Positions 33,241-44,818 of a DNA stretch of 64,000 nucleotides are shown here, piece by piece (position 1 is the stretch's first letter; the number at the start of each line of letters is the position of its first letter). Origin of the DNA: Symsagittifera roscoffensis. Its lineage: Eukaryota > Xenacoelomorpha > Acoela > Convolutidae. The notes under the pieces are model-generated. The model did no database searches, was not told the origin of the DNA, and saw only the letters and a program-made list of their open reading frames with translations. Location: assembly GCF_963678635.1 (NCBI RefSeq), contig NC_087063.1, forward strand, positions 44,556,101 to 44,620,100, given 5' to 3'. The position numbers and the translations under genes are program-made.

Positions 33241-36200
33241 CTTTAAAAAGTTTCTTTGTCATATTCTCCCTTACTGTTTGCGTAGCACAGCTTCGCCTAT
33301 CGTGTCAAATCTTTAAAAGTTGATGAACGTAGTTCTGGCTCTCTTATAGGTCACGATGATTTTTGTTTTTTTTTCTAGGAAAAGTTTTAAAATGTGTTCA
33401 GGCTCAAGTTTACTTTTGCCCTGTTCGCCTTTTGAGTTTTTCTTATGTTCAGTTAATTTCTTTTGTTGAAAGGAAGGCAAACTCCACTATCGAACAGCAA
33501 AGGTCACGAAAAGTTCATCAAAACAATGCCAATCATAAATTTTTCTAGAAATTAAAAAGGCTTTATGAGCATCTATTTTTCTTTGAAATTCGAAAGATGA
33601 GATGTTTTCAAAAAACAAGTCAGTGTTTTTTTGTTTACTTGCGTGCATTGACTCTTTTCCAACTCAGTTGGCTATGTTTAAATTCTTAATGTTCAAATTT
33701 GAAGATTAAAAATTTTTCAGGTTAACAGCCTTATTGAAGACTTTTTCAGGAATCAAATTCACACGAATCATTGGTAAGAGCACCTGCACTACACGAACGT
33801 ACGGATCTGCTCAATTTCAGGAAAATTCAATTTGAATTACTGGATTACAATTTGAATTTGTTGGCTTAATTTCCACGGCAGGAATTTTATGCAGATACGA
33901 GTTATTTCGATTTGATCTTTTTTCTTTTTATTTCGCTGAAACAATTTTTTTTTCGCTCAATCAATTTGTTTAAGCGAAAAAAGCTCCTAGTTTCGATCGG
34001 TGTTATATCTGCTTGCATTGGATCATTTAGAGGGTGATCAAAGATTTAAATGCAAAAGGAAATAGCACTCCAATTGAGAAAGCGTACATGGCTCGAAAAA
34101 TCGGAATGACTTTTTTGGTCGAAATTGGTTTTTACTTTTCAGATTTTCCAGCGTTATAAAAAAATCTTTTGATCCACAGTTTTCTTTAACTGGGCTAATT
34201 TCATATTAAAAAATCTTAACGAAAGTATTCCAAATTTTAGAGATTTTGTGTTCATTTTAAGTTCACGAGTTCAACGTGACTCTCTCTTTTGTGTCTTGGC
34301 TATGTTTGCCTGCGTTAATGCTGTTTTTTCATGTTCTTTTTTGCGTCGAAAAAACATTTTGAAAGAAATGTAATTATTACTCAATATGTTTTTTTTTTTA
34401 AATTTTTGTTTGATAATTTTCTATCCAGTGTTCCCTATAAGTAATGTATACAAAAAAATTATAGATATTTGTTTATTTACGTTTGCGATTAGCAAGCATT
34501 ATCGAATTGGAATAAAGACTATTAACAAAATCACTTGAGCCATTTGATAGCATAATGTATAATCAATTACATTATCTTGGATTTTCCATCGCACATGGCA
34601 TAGAGGTTTTGACTACTGTAGAAACGGGAAAAGTCCTAGGCTCGAATTCGGCCATGACATAGCATTTCAAACTGAAATTGTTCAGTTTCAAAAAAGTCGC
34701 CTTTTCGTTTTGTCGGCTTAGTTGCCATATCTTGAATTTTTCTTGCGCTGTAAGTAATTGTTTTAGTTGCGAGTGTTTTTTTTCCTATTTGGTTTACTAA
34801 ATTTAGTGTGTTAAATTTCTGGGTCTATTTTCTAATTTCAGTATCACTTTATTTGGTGATTTTATAACATGGTTATATTTCCTCTCAATAAAAGTGCTTT
34901 TTACTTTATCAATTCTTCAATTTCTGTCGAAGCTTATTTTTGTTCTTCTGAATTGTAACAGCTAGTTTTTTATGCTTGCAGAATTATATATCTGATACAT
35001 AAGCTAAATTTTTTCTCTCGTGAGAATGAATTTTTTCCGTCAGAAGTTGACATTTCTGCTACCATAAAAGCGTATTGGATCAGTTCACTAATAAAATTGA
35101 TATCAAGTCAATCGTTTTGACATCTGATTCTAGACTAGTTTTTTTGGATGTTCTGCTTCTTGACTTTTTAGCGGCATTTTCTGTGATTCATTTCCATATC
35201 GGATTTCCTGTTTTTTGGATCCGAGGGAATATGTAACAAATAACGCATAATTGATCCTAGTCTTCTGTAAAATTTCTTCTGATTACAGTTAAAGGAGTAA
35301 TAGCAAGGTCTTACACAAATGCGTTCGGCTTTTAGGTGCAATATTTTTTTTTGCTTTTAATGAAATAGAATATATGCTTTTTTTGACCTTTTTCTAGATC
35401 ATTTTCCCGTATTTCGCCAATTCTTTAGTTTTTCTAGCTTTTTCTATTTTTCTAAGCTTTTTTGCGTTTAAGTGGTTAAGAAATGCAGCTTCGTTCTCCT
35501 AAATTCGTTTGAATCAAAGTTTTGAAATTCAAAAGTGGTGTTGTGCTCAATTTTTTTGTCATACTCGATTATGTATTTTCACGAAGTTTGAGAAATCAAT
35601 TTTGCTTCGTTTTTGAGGCAACTAATTTATGTTCCTCGGTGCCGATTTGTTTTTGAGGAAAAATATTCCATTGTTTTGTACTCATTTTAATATTTTGATG
35701 GGTTGATTTTTGGTATATTTTTAGCGTTCACATTCTGAATCTTTTGACAAGTGGAAGGCAAATCACGCTCTCTAACTTAAGTATTTTTAGGTGTCTTTTA
35801 CTCGACATCATTGCAGTTTCACAACGTTTGCATGTTCCAATAGTCGGAAAACGTAAATAAAACTTGATTAACGAGTCTTGCATTAGCGCATATTGAAGTT
35901 TTTCTGACTTTTTTTTTCAAAACTTAGTTTTTCTGCTAATTCATGGTCATGTGGAACAATCAGTAAAATGGAGGTAACTTTTTGTGACCATTTTTTCAGG
36001 GCTCGACGGGAGTCTACCCAAGTTTTGTCTGCTTAGTTACCGCTTGGATTTTCGTCTTAATGCTGATTTAACTCTGGCACTCATGTTTTAGGACTGGTTT
36101 TCATTCAATGCAAACGTATGAAAATTTTTGGTGATATTCTTCTATTTCCGAATCGGTGGCTTCTCTCAGTTTCTTTCGACTAGCTGCGAGTGTGCCGGTC

Positions 36201-37019
36201 TTTCAATTTTTTGTCTCAATTTTATGAAAGAATACGTGGAGGTAAATAACGAGGGCAATATAACTTAATTGGAATATACAGTTTTTATTCACGGTGCAAG
36301 AAGCACAAAATTGGTCGACCAGACTATACTTATCTCCGTAAAAATAGATAAAATTTAGGAAATTTTTTTTCGTTTTTTTAAGTTAACAATCCTACAGACG
36401 ATAACACCTTAATTATATGTTTTATTTAATTGTGAATTAGCTACATTTGGCTTCATAACCCTTGTGATAAGCAATGGTATCGCAATCGGGTACTAGATTT
36501 TTTTTCCCGTAAATAACTTTGTGCACAGGATCTTCACTTTAAGAGGATCTTTCTTAAAGGGTCTTTCATCTGACATGCTCAATTTCTTGAAAATTCAAAT
36601 AAAAGTACTATCACTCAGCTAGTATTTAGTTCAAGCCCGTTTCAGTTTGTAATTATCTTTTCAAAAAACAAGAGTCAATTTTTTTCCGGGTGCCTGGTTT
36701 TCTTCCTTATTTCTGTCGGTTCAATTTCCGTTTTTTAAACGACAATTTTTTTTACCTGGTAGGGATTTTATTGGCTTACTATTTAAAGGATTGTTTTTTC
36801 CTATTTAATTAGCTTTTACTATAACTAAAACTTTACAAGTTTGTATATTTACCATGTCTGATTTTGAGTTTTTTTTTTCCAGTTTTCTTAAATATTCAAA
36901 AAGTTTCAGTTTATGTTATATCGACATTTTTATATCGACTTTTTTTCGGAAACTTTTTTTCGACAAATTTTAAAATAAAATGATTTAGGGCTATTGTGAA
37001 ACCTCACTAATTTCATAGC

Positions 37020-37092
37020 CTTCCCAATTTGGTCTTGTGGTAAAGTGCGTACCTTGGGAATCTGGGTTTGAAACCCGGCGGGGGTACCTTCT
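37020..37092 (+). mobile_element. tRNA-like SINE head
   Basis: TTGGTCTTGTGGTAAAGTGC (A-box-like) is followed by GGGTTTGAAACCCGGCGGGG (B-box-like; its GGGTTT..AAACCC arms form a T-stem). There is no clear acceptor or anticodon stem. The head resembles 58105-58175 and 46740-46800 in layout. Confidence 0.5.
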
Positions 37093-38529
37093 TTCTTTTT
37101 GATATATATAGATTTTTTCTCAGACAACTTGAATTGTCAGTCGATCGTTTTTCTGCAAATTTATTGTCGAAGCTTGAATTTTCTTGAAAGATCGGGGAAT
37201 TTATATCATTTAAGAGTGCCGTATTTTACGTTTGTAAATATGCAGGTAATTGAGTTTCAAGTTTTTCTTTGATTTCTGTTACTTTTACTATGTTTTTGGT
37301 TTCAAAGTTCTTGGGGTCAAATTGTTTCGACGAAGGTTGTTTCGGTCCAGTTGCCTCTTAATAGGTTGCTTTGAAGGGCCAAAGTATATTTCGAGTTTTT
37401 GTGCTGCATGGGGCGCTACAACTTGGAGTCTTTAAGTTTTTTTATGGCTTGTTTTCGGCTCAATGGGCGTCTGCCCAAAAACTGTCTGCCTTTTACTGCT
37501 CGGTAATTTTTGTTCTCAGTTCTAATTTAGCGCTGACTAAAGCGTTTTCGACTTGTGTTGTTCAAGTTGAACATCATCCGAGACATGCAGGAAGTTTCTG
37601 AAGTTGTACTTTTTGGTATTTTGTGGCTTCCGTTTCATTTTCTATCCGCTAGCTTGCAATGCTATCTGTTCATTAAATTGCAAGTGTTGCAAAATTTTGC
37701 TTAGTTTCTGTGTATAGTTTCAAACAAAGTCTTTGCTTTTCCACGTGCTTTTCCATGCGTTTTTTAATGGTTTCACTTTTCATAAAAACTTAGTCTTTCT
37801 ACGCTTTCCCATATTTTTCTCATCACACTACGCACAAAAAAGACCCTAATTCGAAAAAATGTTTTAGGGAGAACGGTCGGAATCTAGCAATCCTTTTTTT
37901 GTGTACATGGAACAATATGAAAAGAGTTAAGAAATAGTCTTTTCCTCGAACAAATTTTCATCGCCAGTTTTGCATTTCACATAAAATATGAATTTTAATT
38001 TAATTGGCTGATTTTTAGAGGAAAAAGCGCAAGCTTCTGTAGTAGCTTCTAGCCAGCAGCTGATACTCAATGAGTACAAGTATTTTAAATGTTAATATTT
38101 TGAAGGTTGAGTCTAATTACTGTAAATGAACTTTGTAATGGACAAAAGCGATGTTGAGAACCAGAGTTCAAGCGTCTCTAGATTCTGTCTACACATGTAT
38201 TCAAATTCTTTCATTACCTACGAAAGCAAGTGCAGAATGCTTTTCTTGATCATTTTGCTTTTAAACACAGAAACATATTGGTTACGATGCAAAGTTTTGT
38301 TTTGCGTCTTCTATGGTTCCTTAGCTCATCTATGTTAGTTTGAATACATTTGCGGTTGACAGATTGAAACAGAAAGTCCCTTCACTCTTTCAGATTATTA
38401 AGGTATGAATGAGACAATTGGTCATCTGTGAGGTTTTAATACATAGGTTAAAATCTATTTTGCCTCCAACCAAATTGATTAAAAATTGTATGCCAATTTT
38501 ATACACACCGGGTATCACATTATAGCACA

Positions 38530-40515
38530 ATGTTTGATGAGCTGGAAAAAGAACGCCAGTTGTCTGGTCTGGATGCCGAAGAATTGCGTGTATATCTGGC
38601 AGACGACAGAGCGGATTCGTTTGAAGAAATAAAAGACATAATCGCTCGGTATCCTGAAATGACAAACCCAACAGACCTCGACTACCTAAACGCAGATAGG
38701 AAGGAAAAATACGAAATAAATTTGAAGCGTTTTTCCGCACTCATGAAAGCAACAAGAGCAGGAGATATTGATCCGCGAAAAGATATTGACAAATTTTACA
38801 CCCTACTTACGGTAATCAGACATCCAGTGATTGGTCTTCATATTTCAATGGTAGTTCCCACTCTTGAAAAACTAATGACTGACGAGCAATGGGCAGAATG
38901 GGAACCCCTTGTCTTGACTTTCAAGGCCATTTTTGCCTACGCTCAGACGGAAGTAGGTCATGGAACTTGGTTGAGCAAGTTAGAAACTACAGCCGAATTT
39001 GATCACTTAAGTGACGAGTTTGTGATTAACTCAAACGGATTAACAGGTTATAAATACTGGCCCGGTTACCTCGCAAAAGGCTGCAGTCACGCCCTTGTCA
39101 TGGCCCAATTGATTGTAAAAGGTCAAAACTTGGGACCGCATCTGTTTGTGGTTCCTGTCAGATGTACCAAAACTTATAAGTCACTTCCAGGAATTGACGA
39201 TGGCGACATTGGGCCGACTTACTCAATTTACGAGCGAGATAACGGTTTTGTGGGGTTCAAAGAAGTGAGAATCCCCCGCAAATATATGCTGATGAGATAC
39301 CAGTCAGTTGACAAAGATGGAAATTACAGAAGCGAAGCAAGTACGAAGCTGATGTTTGCAGGAATGCTCAAGATCAGAAGTTTGTTGGTACCCTATGCCT
39401 CCATGCTTACAACAATTGGCACCGTAGTAGCAACTAGATACAGCATCGTGCGTAGGCAGTGCGAACTGATCGAAGGTGAAGGTGAGATGAGGATTGTGGA
39501 TTATGTTACCCAGCAAGACAAACTGTATCCTGCTATTTGTCTCGTTTTTGCGCTGCAGTCCTGTCACAAACAGTTGCAGAAAGAGGTCAAGAAAGTTGAG
39601 CAAGAGGTGATTCAGGGAGTCTACGACGGAGTGACTCCTCTACACTATTTATTAGCTGGGTTGAAAGCATTCGCAAGTTCTGAGGCATTAAAGCGTCTAA
39701 CAGTGCTGCGCGGTGCATGTGGAGGTCACGGCTTCTCTCTCAGCAGTAACATTCCCCCAATGATGACAGAAGCGGATGCTATGTGTACGTATGAGGGAGA
39801 CAATGTAGTCATGCATCAACAGTGTGCTCGAAGTCTGGTCCGGTGCTTCTTAAAAAAGACGATGGGAGAGAAGCAAGTTGGATTTATGAAATATCTGGAC
39901 AACGAAGATTCCGAAATCCTACTTTGGGACTACAACGTGCTAATGAACTTAGACTTACTGAGGCTTGCTTACGAACAGAGAGCCAGATATGTACTCACGA
40001 TTGCGTGTAAAAGTATGCAGAATCACATGGACCGAGACGGTTGCTCCAAGGAGCAAGCATGGATTAATTCAGCTGTTCAGCTTGTGAACGCGAGCATAGC
40101 TCATTCTCACTTGTACGTCGCATCTCAGCTTATGAATGCGCCAACAACTACAGATATGTCACCTTTATTGTCTTCGGTGCTACGTAAAGTTTGTATTCTC
40201 TACTGCTTGATCGGGATCCGGGATAACCTTGGCGAGTTCCTTGCTTGTGAAGTGTTTCGCAGAGACCAAACGGAGATGATTTTCGAGGGCATTCTGCAAC
40301 TCTACATGGAACTTCGCCCTCATATCCTGAAGCTAGCAGAAGGTTTTGGCTTGCCGGAGTTTATTATCAATTCAACTATTGGTGCTTCTGATGGCAGGGC
40401 CTATGAAAGGCTGATGGAGTGGTCTCGAAAGTCATCGCTGAACGACAAAAAATTCAAGTCGGAAATGTTCGAAAAGTACTTGAAACCCGTTTTGAAAGCG
40501 GAAAGCAAGCTGTAG
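38530..40515 (+). CDS. ACOX1: Peroxisomal acyl-CoA oxidase (ACOX1-like)
   Basis: A single uninterrupted 661-residue frame, the normal length for the family. It catalyses the first, FAD-dependent step of peroxisomal fatty-acid beta-oxidation (acyl-CoA to trans-2-enoyl-CoA, with H2O2). Visible features are an N-terminal helical domain (MFDELEKERQLSG..), 'AYAQTEVGHGT' at 137-147, substrate/FAD segment 'YKYWPGYLAKGCSHALV', 'DNGFVGFKEVRIPRKYMLM', 'ACGGHGFS' (396-403), and catalytic Glu 422 in TYEGDN (human ACOX1 has FEGEN). The C-terminus is SKL (659-661), a PTS1 peroxisomal import signal. The N-terminus aligns with human ACOX1 at this ATG. There is no intron, whereas vertebrate ACOX1 has many, so a retrocopy origin or intron loss is possible. 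The frame shows no damage. AATAAA lies at 40739-40744. ACOX1 versus another ACOX paralogue is judged by similarity only. Confidence 0.95.
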   Translation: MFDELEKERQLSGLDAEELRVYLADDRADSFEEIKDIIARYPEMTNPTDLDYLNADRKEKYEINLKRFSALMKATRAGDIDPRKDIDKFYTLLTVIRHPVIGLHISMVVPTLEKLMTDEQWAEWEPLVLTFKAIFAYAQTEVGHGTWLSKLETTAEFDHLSDEFVINSNGLTGYKYWPGYLAKGCSHALVMAQLIVKGQNLGPHLFVVPVRCTKTYKSLPGIDDGDIGPTYSIYERDNGFVGFKEVRIPRKYMLMRYQSVDKDGNYRSEASTKLMFAGMLKIRSLLVPYASMLTTIGTVVATRYSIVRRQCELIEGEGEMRIVDYVTQQDKLYPAICLVFALQSCHKQLQKEVKKVEQEVIQGVYDGVTPLHYLLAGLKAFASSEALKRLTVLRGACGGHGFSLSSNIPPMMTEADAMCTYEGDNVVMHQQCARSLVRCFLKKTMGEKQVGFMKYLDNEDSEILLWDYNVLMNLDLLRLAYEQRARYVLTIACKSMQNHMDRDGCSKEQAWINSAVQLVNASIAHSHLYVASQLMNAPTTTDMSPLLSSVLRKVCILYCLIGIRDNLGEFLACEVFRRDQTEMIFEGILQLYMELRPHILKLAEGFGLPEFIINSTIGASDGRAYERLMEWSRKSSLNDKKFKSEMFEKYLKPVLKAESKL

Positions 40516-41744
40516 ATAAAATTGAATTTGATTTCCATTTTTCCAGTATAATTTTTAACTGTACAGATCATGTAATATAGAAAGTACTAAAGAGATTTTG
40601 AAAGTATTTTTGTAATCAAACTCAAGTTTTAAAAAATGCTTGGCGATGGATAAACCTTGAGTAAATCAGTGTAAAGTGGATAAATTTTGGTTGGCATCAG
40701 GCTCATCTTAAGTGATTCAACTACTTTTTTTTCATTGGAATAAAATGGCAATTATTAGGAGTAATGGACGTAGTGAAACGTCTTTTATAGGTCTTGATGA
40801 CTTGTGAAGGTTAACCCGGGTGTGAATCCTTAGACCTGAGATCATTTCCGATACGAAGTGAGATGTTAACATCTTATACTTATGTAATTTTATCTGGTAG
40901 TTTCATTCAAATCGATATTTGTGTTGCTTTTTGTTTCAGCTACAGAAGAACTATTGAAGAGTCGAAGAACGAGAAAGGGAATTTAATTTTTAGATTTCCA
41001 GAGCAATCAAAACTTTACCTATTGATCCAGTTTGCTCAAGTTAAGTTCGGTTAAATGCTATCAAAAAAGCGCCAATCATAAATTGTTTTAGAAACTCAAA
41101 GAGCTTAAAGGGCATCTATTTTTTGGTTGAAATTCGGAAGTTGAGAATTTTTCAACAAAGTCAGTGTTTTTTTTTTCTGTTCACTTGCGTTCATTACTCT
41201 TTTCCAACTGTCAGTTGGCTATGTTCGTGAAATTTTGGTTGGGAAGCTCTAAACGAAATTTGTGGGTTTAACCACCTGAGTGTACATTAATGGAAAGAAT
41301 AATTAAAAACGCATAAAAGCAGTTTTCGATTTTTCTTCGCAACAAAAACCTGCAATGTTCGATTCCCAAAACGCATTAAAAATCTCCAAAAACTAAATTT
41401 ACTCGATTAAAACTAAAATTAAGCATAAATAAGCTATGTAAGCGGCCTTAACTATTCGTAAGTAAACGCGCTTGCTCGCTCGCTTTCATCGCTCTGGTTA
41501 AGACAAACAATCTAAAATTTCAAACCCGTTTTTCTCAACTTTGTCAAATTTTTCTCAAATTTTATAATATCGTTCGAATCACGACTTATAAAGCTTTAAT
41601 ATGATTTATCAATAAACTCTCTCCGAAGAATATTCGGGTTTGCTGATTTTGCGTGGAAAACAAAACAAAAGAAAACACACCCGAATACAAAGTTCCTCCC
41701 CATTTTTTAAATGGTCGGGAAAACAAACAAGTTTCAGGCGCGAA
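40516..41744. other. Intergenic: R1 copy, then R2 copy up to the CDC23 start
   Basis: The acyl-CoA oxidase 3' end with AATAAA at 40739-40744 is followed by an R1 copy (about 40755-41230: 'AATGGACGTAGTGAAACGTC' ... 'CCAACTGTCAGTTGGCTATG') and R2 sequence (about 41385-41720). No separate promoter can be seen. R2 sequence reaches to within about 25 bp of the CDC23 start codon. Confidence 0.7.
40739..40744 (+). terminator. Poly(A) signal AATAAA of acyl-CoA oxidase
   Basis: A canonical hexamer about 220 bp after the stop at 40515, shortly before the R1 repeat begins. Confidence 0.6.
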
Positions 41745-43745
41745 ATGTCTTTTCCTGAGAAGACAATTCTAAAACTAGAACTGATGCAGGCGTCCATTGA
41801 AATGTCCAACAGGGGTTTGAAACAATCATCAATTTGGTGTGCTGAACAGGGAAACAGCATCGAAGCTGACCTAGACACAACACGCCTCTCAAATGGAAAC
41901 TTCTACGCTCAAATGCAGTCGAGTAACGTCACTTCTTATATTTTTGCCAAGACTCTTTTCGACAATAAAGAATTCACCAGGGCTGCATTTCATTTAGAAT
42001 CAGGGTCCAAAACTTGTTCTAAATGCAGTTTTCTGAAGCTTTTTTCTAGACTGCTAAGTATTGATACAAAGAAAATGGAGGACCAGTTAGAACCATGTAG
42101 TCCAATGTTTCTCAACAGCGAAACGGAGGAAGCACTCCATAGCTTACTCTCGGATCTGAGTTGCCTTGACAACTTGGATGGTTACCACTGTTACTTGATG
42201 GGTCTCGTTTTGAATAGACTTCAGAGGAATCGCGATGCTCTTAGTTACTTCTGCAGATCAGTGAACCAAGTACCAATGCTGTATGCATCATGGTGGGAAA
42301 TGAAAAACCTGATTAAAAGAAAAGACGAGCTTAGCGAGCTGAAACTTCCATCTCACTGGATGCGAGAATGCTTTTCAGCTGAAGTCAACTCTAATTTCCA
42401 GATGAACGTTGAGGTAGTGGAAAAACTGATTCCAGTTCTAGACGCCGGATTTTCGAGAAGTCCTCACTTTTTTGCATGTTTGGCAAAAGCGCATCACAAT
42501 TTGAGAGACTTTGACGCTTCAATTGAGTGTTTCGAAGACCTCCGAAGTCTAGATCCGTTTAGACTGGAAGGTCTGGATACTCTTTCAAATGATTATTACG
42601 TCAAAGGTAAAAAAGTAGAATTGAGTGCACTGGCTCATCAGATGATGGAGAGTGGAAAGTATAGACACGAAACTTGCTGCGTGGTGGCAAACTACTATAG
42701 TTTCAGACAAGAACACGAGAAGGCTGTAACCTACTTCCAAAGGCAAGGCTGCTTTTGTTTTTCTGAATGTTTTTCTGAATGTCATTGTGTCGAATATAAA
42801 GAAGGGAAATAAGAATCGCGCATTTCACCTATGATTTGCGCTATTTTCTCAAAGCATTATGAAAACATGATTTTTTTATGAGAGACTTTAATTACACTTT
42901 CGAGAGTTAGTGTCTTGTTTAAAGTCGATTTTGTTTGCATCGCCGCCATCCATGTGCTTTTTTCCTTCTCTAGAGCCCTGAAGTTGAACCCAAACTACAT
43001 TGATGCTTGGACTCTTATGGGACACGAATTAATGGAAATGAAGAATACAAGTGGAGCAGTGCAGGCCTACAGGAGAGCAGTTGACATGGATCCAAATGAC
43101 TTCCGAGCTTGGTATGGACTGGGTCAGACTTACGAGATCCTCCGCATGCCTTTACATTCGATCTCATATTTCCAGCAGGCGCATGTTTTGAGACCGAATG
43201 ACTCACGGTTCCTGGTAGCTTTGGGTTCGTGCTACGAGAGCCTAGACAAAAATGCAGAGGCGGAAAAATGTTATTGGAAAGCGTATTCGGTGGGCGACTC
43301 AGAAGGAACTGCTTTGCTGAAGCTTGGGAAGATTTTTGAAAAGCAAGATAAAGATAAAGACAAGGAAGAAAAAGCAGCGGCTATATATCAGCGATACGTT
43401 GACGAGGCGAGCGTTGAAGGGAGCAGTGTAAATGATATGCAACAGCAGGCTTCAGTTTATCTTTATCTATCCAAGTATTATCTCAAGAAGTGCCATGAAG
43501 CGGATCCGGACCCTGGAGGAGACAGAAAATGTCTCCTGGAACAGGCCAATGATATGGCAACTAAAGCAGCTCAATTTAAATCTACGCGCGAGGAGGCAAG
43601 AGCACTTCAGAAAGAGATTGTAGAAAAAAGGAAGGATAGAGAATTTGGGGCGATGGGGCACATACAATCACAAGCCATGCACTCCTCCAATATCAATTTG
43701 AATCCCAGCACCCTGATAGATCTGGAACAAAATGATTCAGCTTGA
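41745..43745 (+). CDS. CDC23: CDC23/APC8, TPR subunit of the anaphase-promoting complex
   Basis: Two exons, 41745-42742 and 42974-43745, encode 589 residues, close to the family length. APC8 is a TPR scaffold subunit of the APC/C ubiquitin ligase and drives mitotic exit. The first exon has the APC8 N-terminal region ('GLKQSSIWCAEQ', 'YIFAKTLFDNKEFTRAAFHL') and early TPRs. The junction reads 'YRHETCCVVANYYSFRQEHE' then KAVTYFQ|RALKLNPNYIDAWTLMGHE. The second exon has 'MEMKNTSGAVQAYRRAVD', 'FRAWYGLGQTYEILRMP' and 'LRPNDSRFLVALGSCYE', nearly identical to the family consensus. A charged insert (KQDKDKDKEEKAA) lies in a late TPR. The intron is GC-AG: AAAG|GCAAGG ... CTCTAG|A, the only junction that keeps frame (R-A-L-K). 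I chose ATG 41745 because it follows TTTCAG by 7 nt and fits the family start. Confidence 0.95.
42743..42973 (+). other. GC-AG intron of CDC23
   Basis: The donor is AAAG|GCAAGG, a good match to the GC-AG class (AG|GCAAGT). The acceptor is CCTTCTCTAG|A. No nearby GT donor gives an in-frame product, and the spliced protein matches the conserved YFQRALKLNP segment exactly at the junction. Confidence 0.9.
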
Positions 43746-44818
43746 AATTTAAACTGATGTTTACGGGAAATACTCTGACTCTGGTCAGTCCCTTGTTGTT
43801 TTTGAATTATAATTATTTGTCAATAGAATTCATTGTTTATTTTGAGCTGTAGATTTACCAGAAGTTCATAATCACGAGTTTTGCTGCTGGATAATTTGTC
43901 TATTTTGTTTTGCAAAATCATTGAAATCACTGAATCGCTTCCTTTTTATTCCGGCATGTTCTGTTTATGGTTGAGGTATGATATTTTCTCTGTTTTTGTT
44001 TACCCTCTTCCGAGAAGAAGTGTCTTCGAATCTGTGACCAGAGTATTTTCCTGTAAACAAGATTCGTTAAGCAATTATATTTTCCATTTTTTTTAGGATG
44101 TGCGGTTTGCCTCGCATAGTCTTGCCTTATGTGAACTAATTGATCAAAGAGTTCCGTAGCTGGCGTTACTTTTTCTGTGTTGTTTTTTGAGACGAGGAGG
44201 TTCGTTTTTTGTTCAGGTTTGGAACCGTGTTTACCCGCTTTTTTTCACGTTGAAAGCATTTTTTTTGAACTGTCACTTAAGTGAGCAGCAGAAATAGTCT
44301 GTGATTTTTTAGAAGCAAAATCAATAATAATACTGTAATTTTTTTGTCTGGTATCAAGTTTTAGCGTTCTGATCTTTTAAGTAACTTGACAATTGTTCTA
44401 TAAATACCAAATAATATTTCGACCACAGCTATTATTGTTGCAAAAAGCAAAAAAAAACTCAAATTTCTCAAAAAAAATCTATTTTTCCAAAGTTTTTTTT
44501 TGCAATTTGAACCGCAGATAATAACAATATGCTTTAAAAGCGGGAATGTACAATTTTCTATGTGTATAGTTGCGAAAGCAAGTTTCTTGTAACTGGGAAC
44601 TAGACTTTTTGGTGAACAACTTTCTTACAAATCTATGCTACTTGCATACCAGCAAGCTAATCTTGTTTTACGGTAAATTGCTTCTATGCTTAATGTGAAG
44701 CCAGTACATGTAGCGATTCCTTTGTGTCGACTGGCTATTGTGAAATAGAATTGATAATTTGTTACTTATGTTTCCTAATTTATTTATGGTCTGCTATTTC
44801 TCAAATGTATTTTCAGAT
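43746..44818. other. Intergenic, no gene
   Basis: About 1.07 kb of AT-rich sequence. It includes a copy of the short leader 'GCAAGTTTCTTGTAACTGGG' (about 44577-44596), shared with the SINE-like elements at 3838 and 57990. Nothing else is recognisable. Confidence 0.5.

Larger units (their letters stand above)
31305..38529. other. Intergenic, repeat debris, no convincing gene
   Basis: 7.2 kb between the kinesin stop and acyl-CoA oxidase. Pieces include a dispersed repeat related to 19300-19480 (32225-32380), a tRNA-like SINE head (about 32612-32700), R1 copies (32735-33240, 33320-33680 and part of 34060-34310), tRNA-like heads near 34600-34665 and 37023-37090, and SINE tails near 33288 and 35483. 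Open frames here are short and unmatched. The kinesin 3' UTR probably ends near ATTAAA signals at about 31456 or 31556. Confidence 0.6.

Noticed and set aside
38126-38338. Frame upstream of acyl-CoA oxidase as an extra exon
   Set aside because: The oxidase frame is complete from 38530 and aligns with the family start. The upstream frame shows no family similarity.
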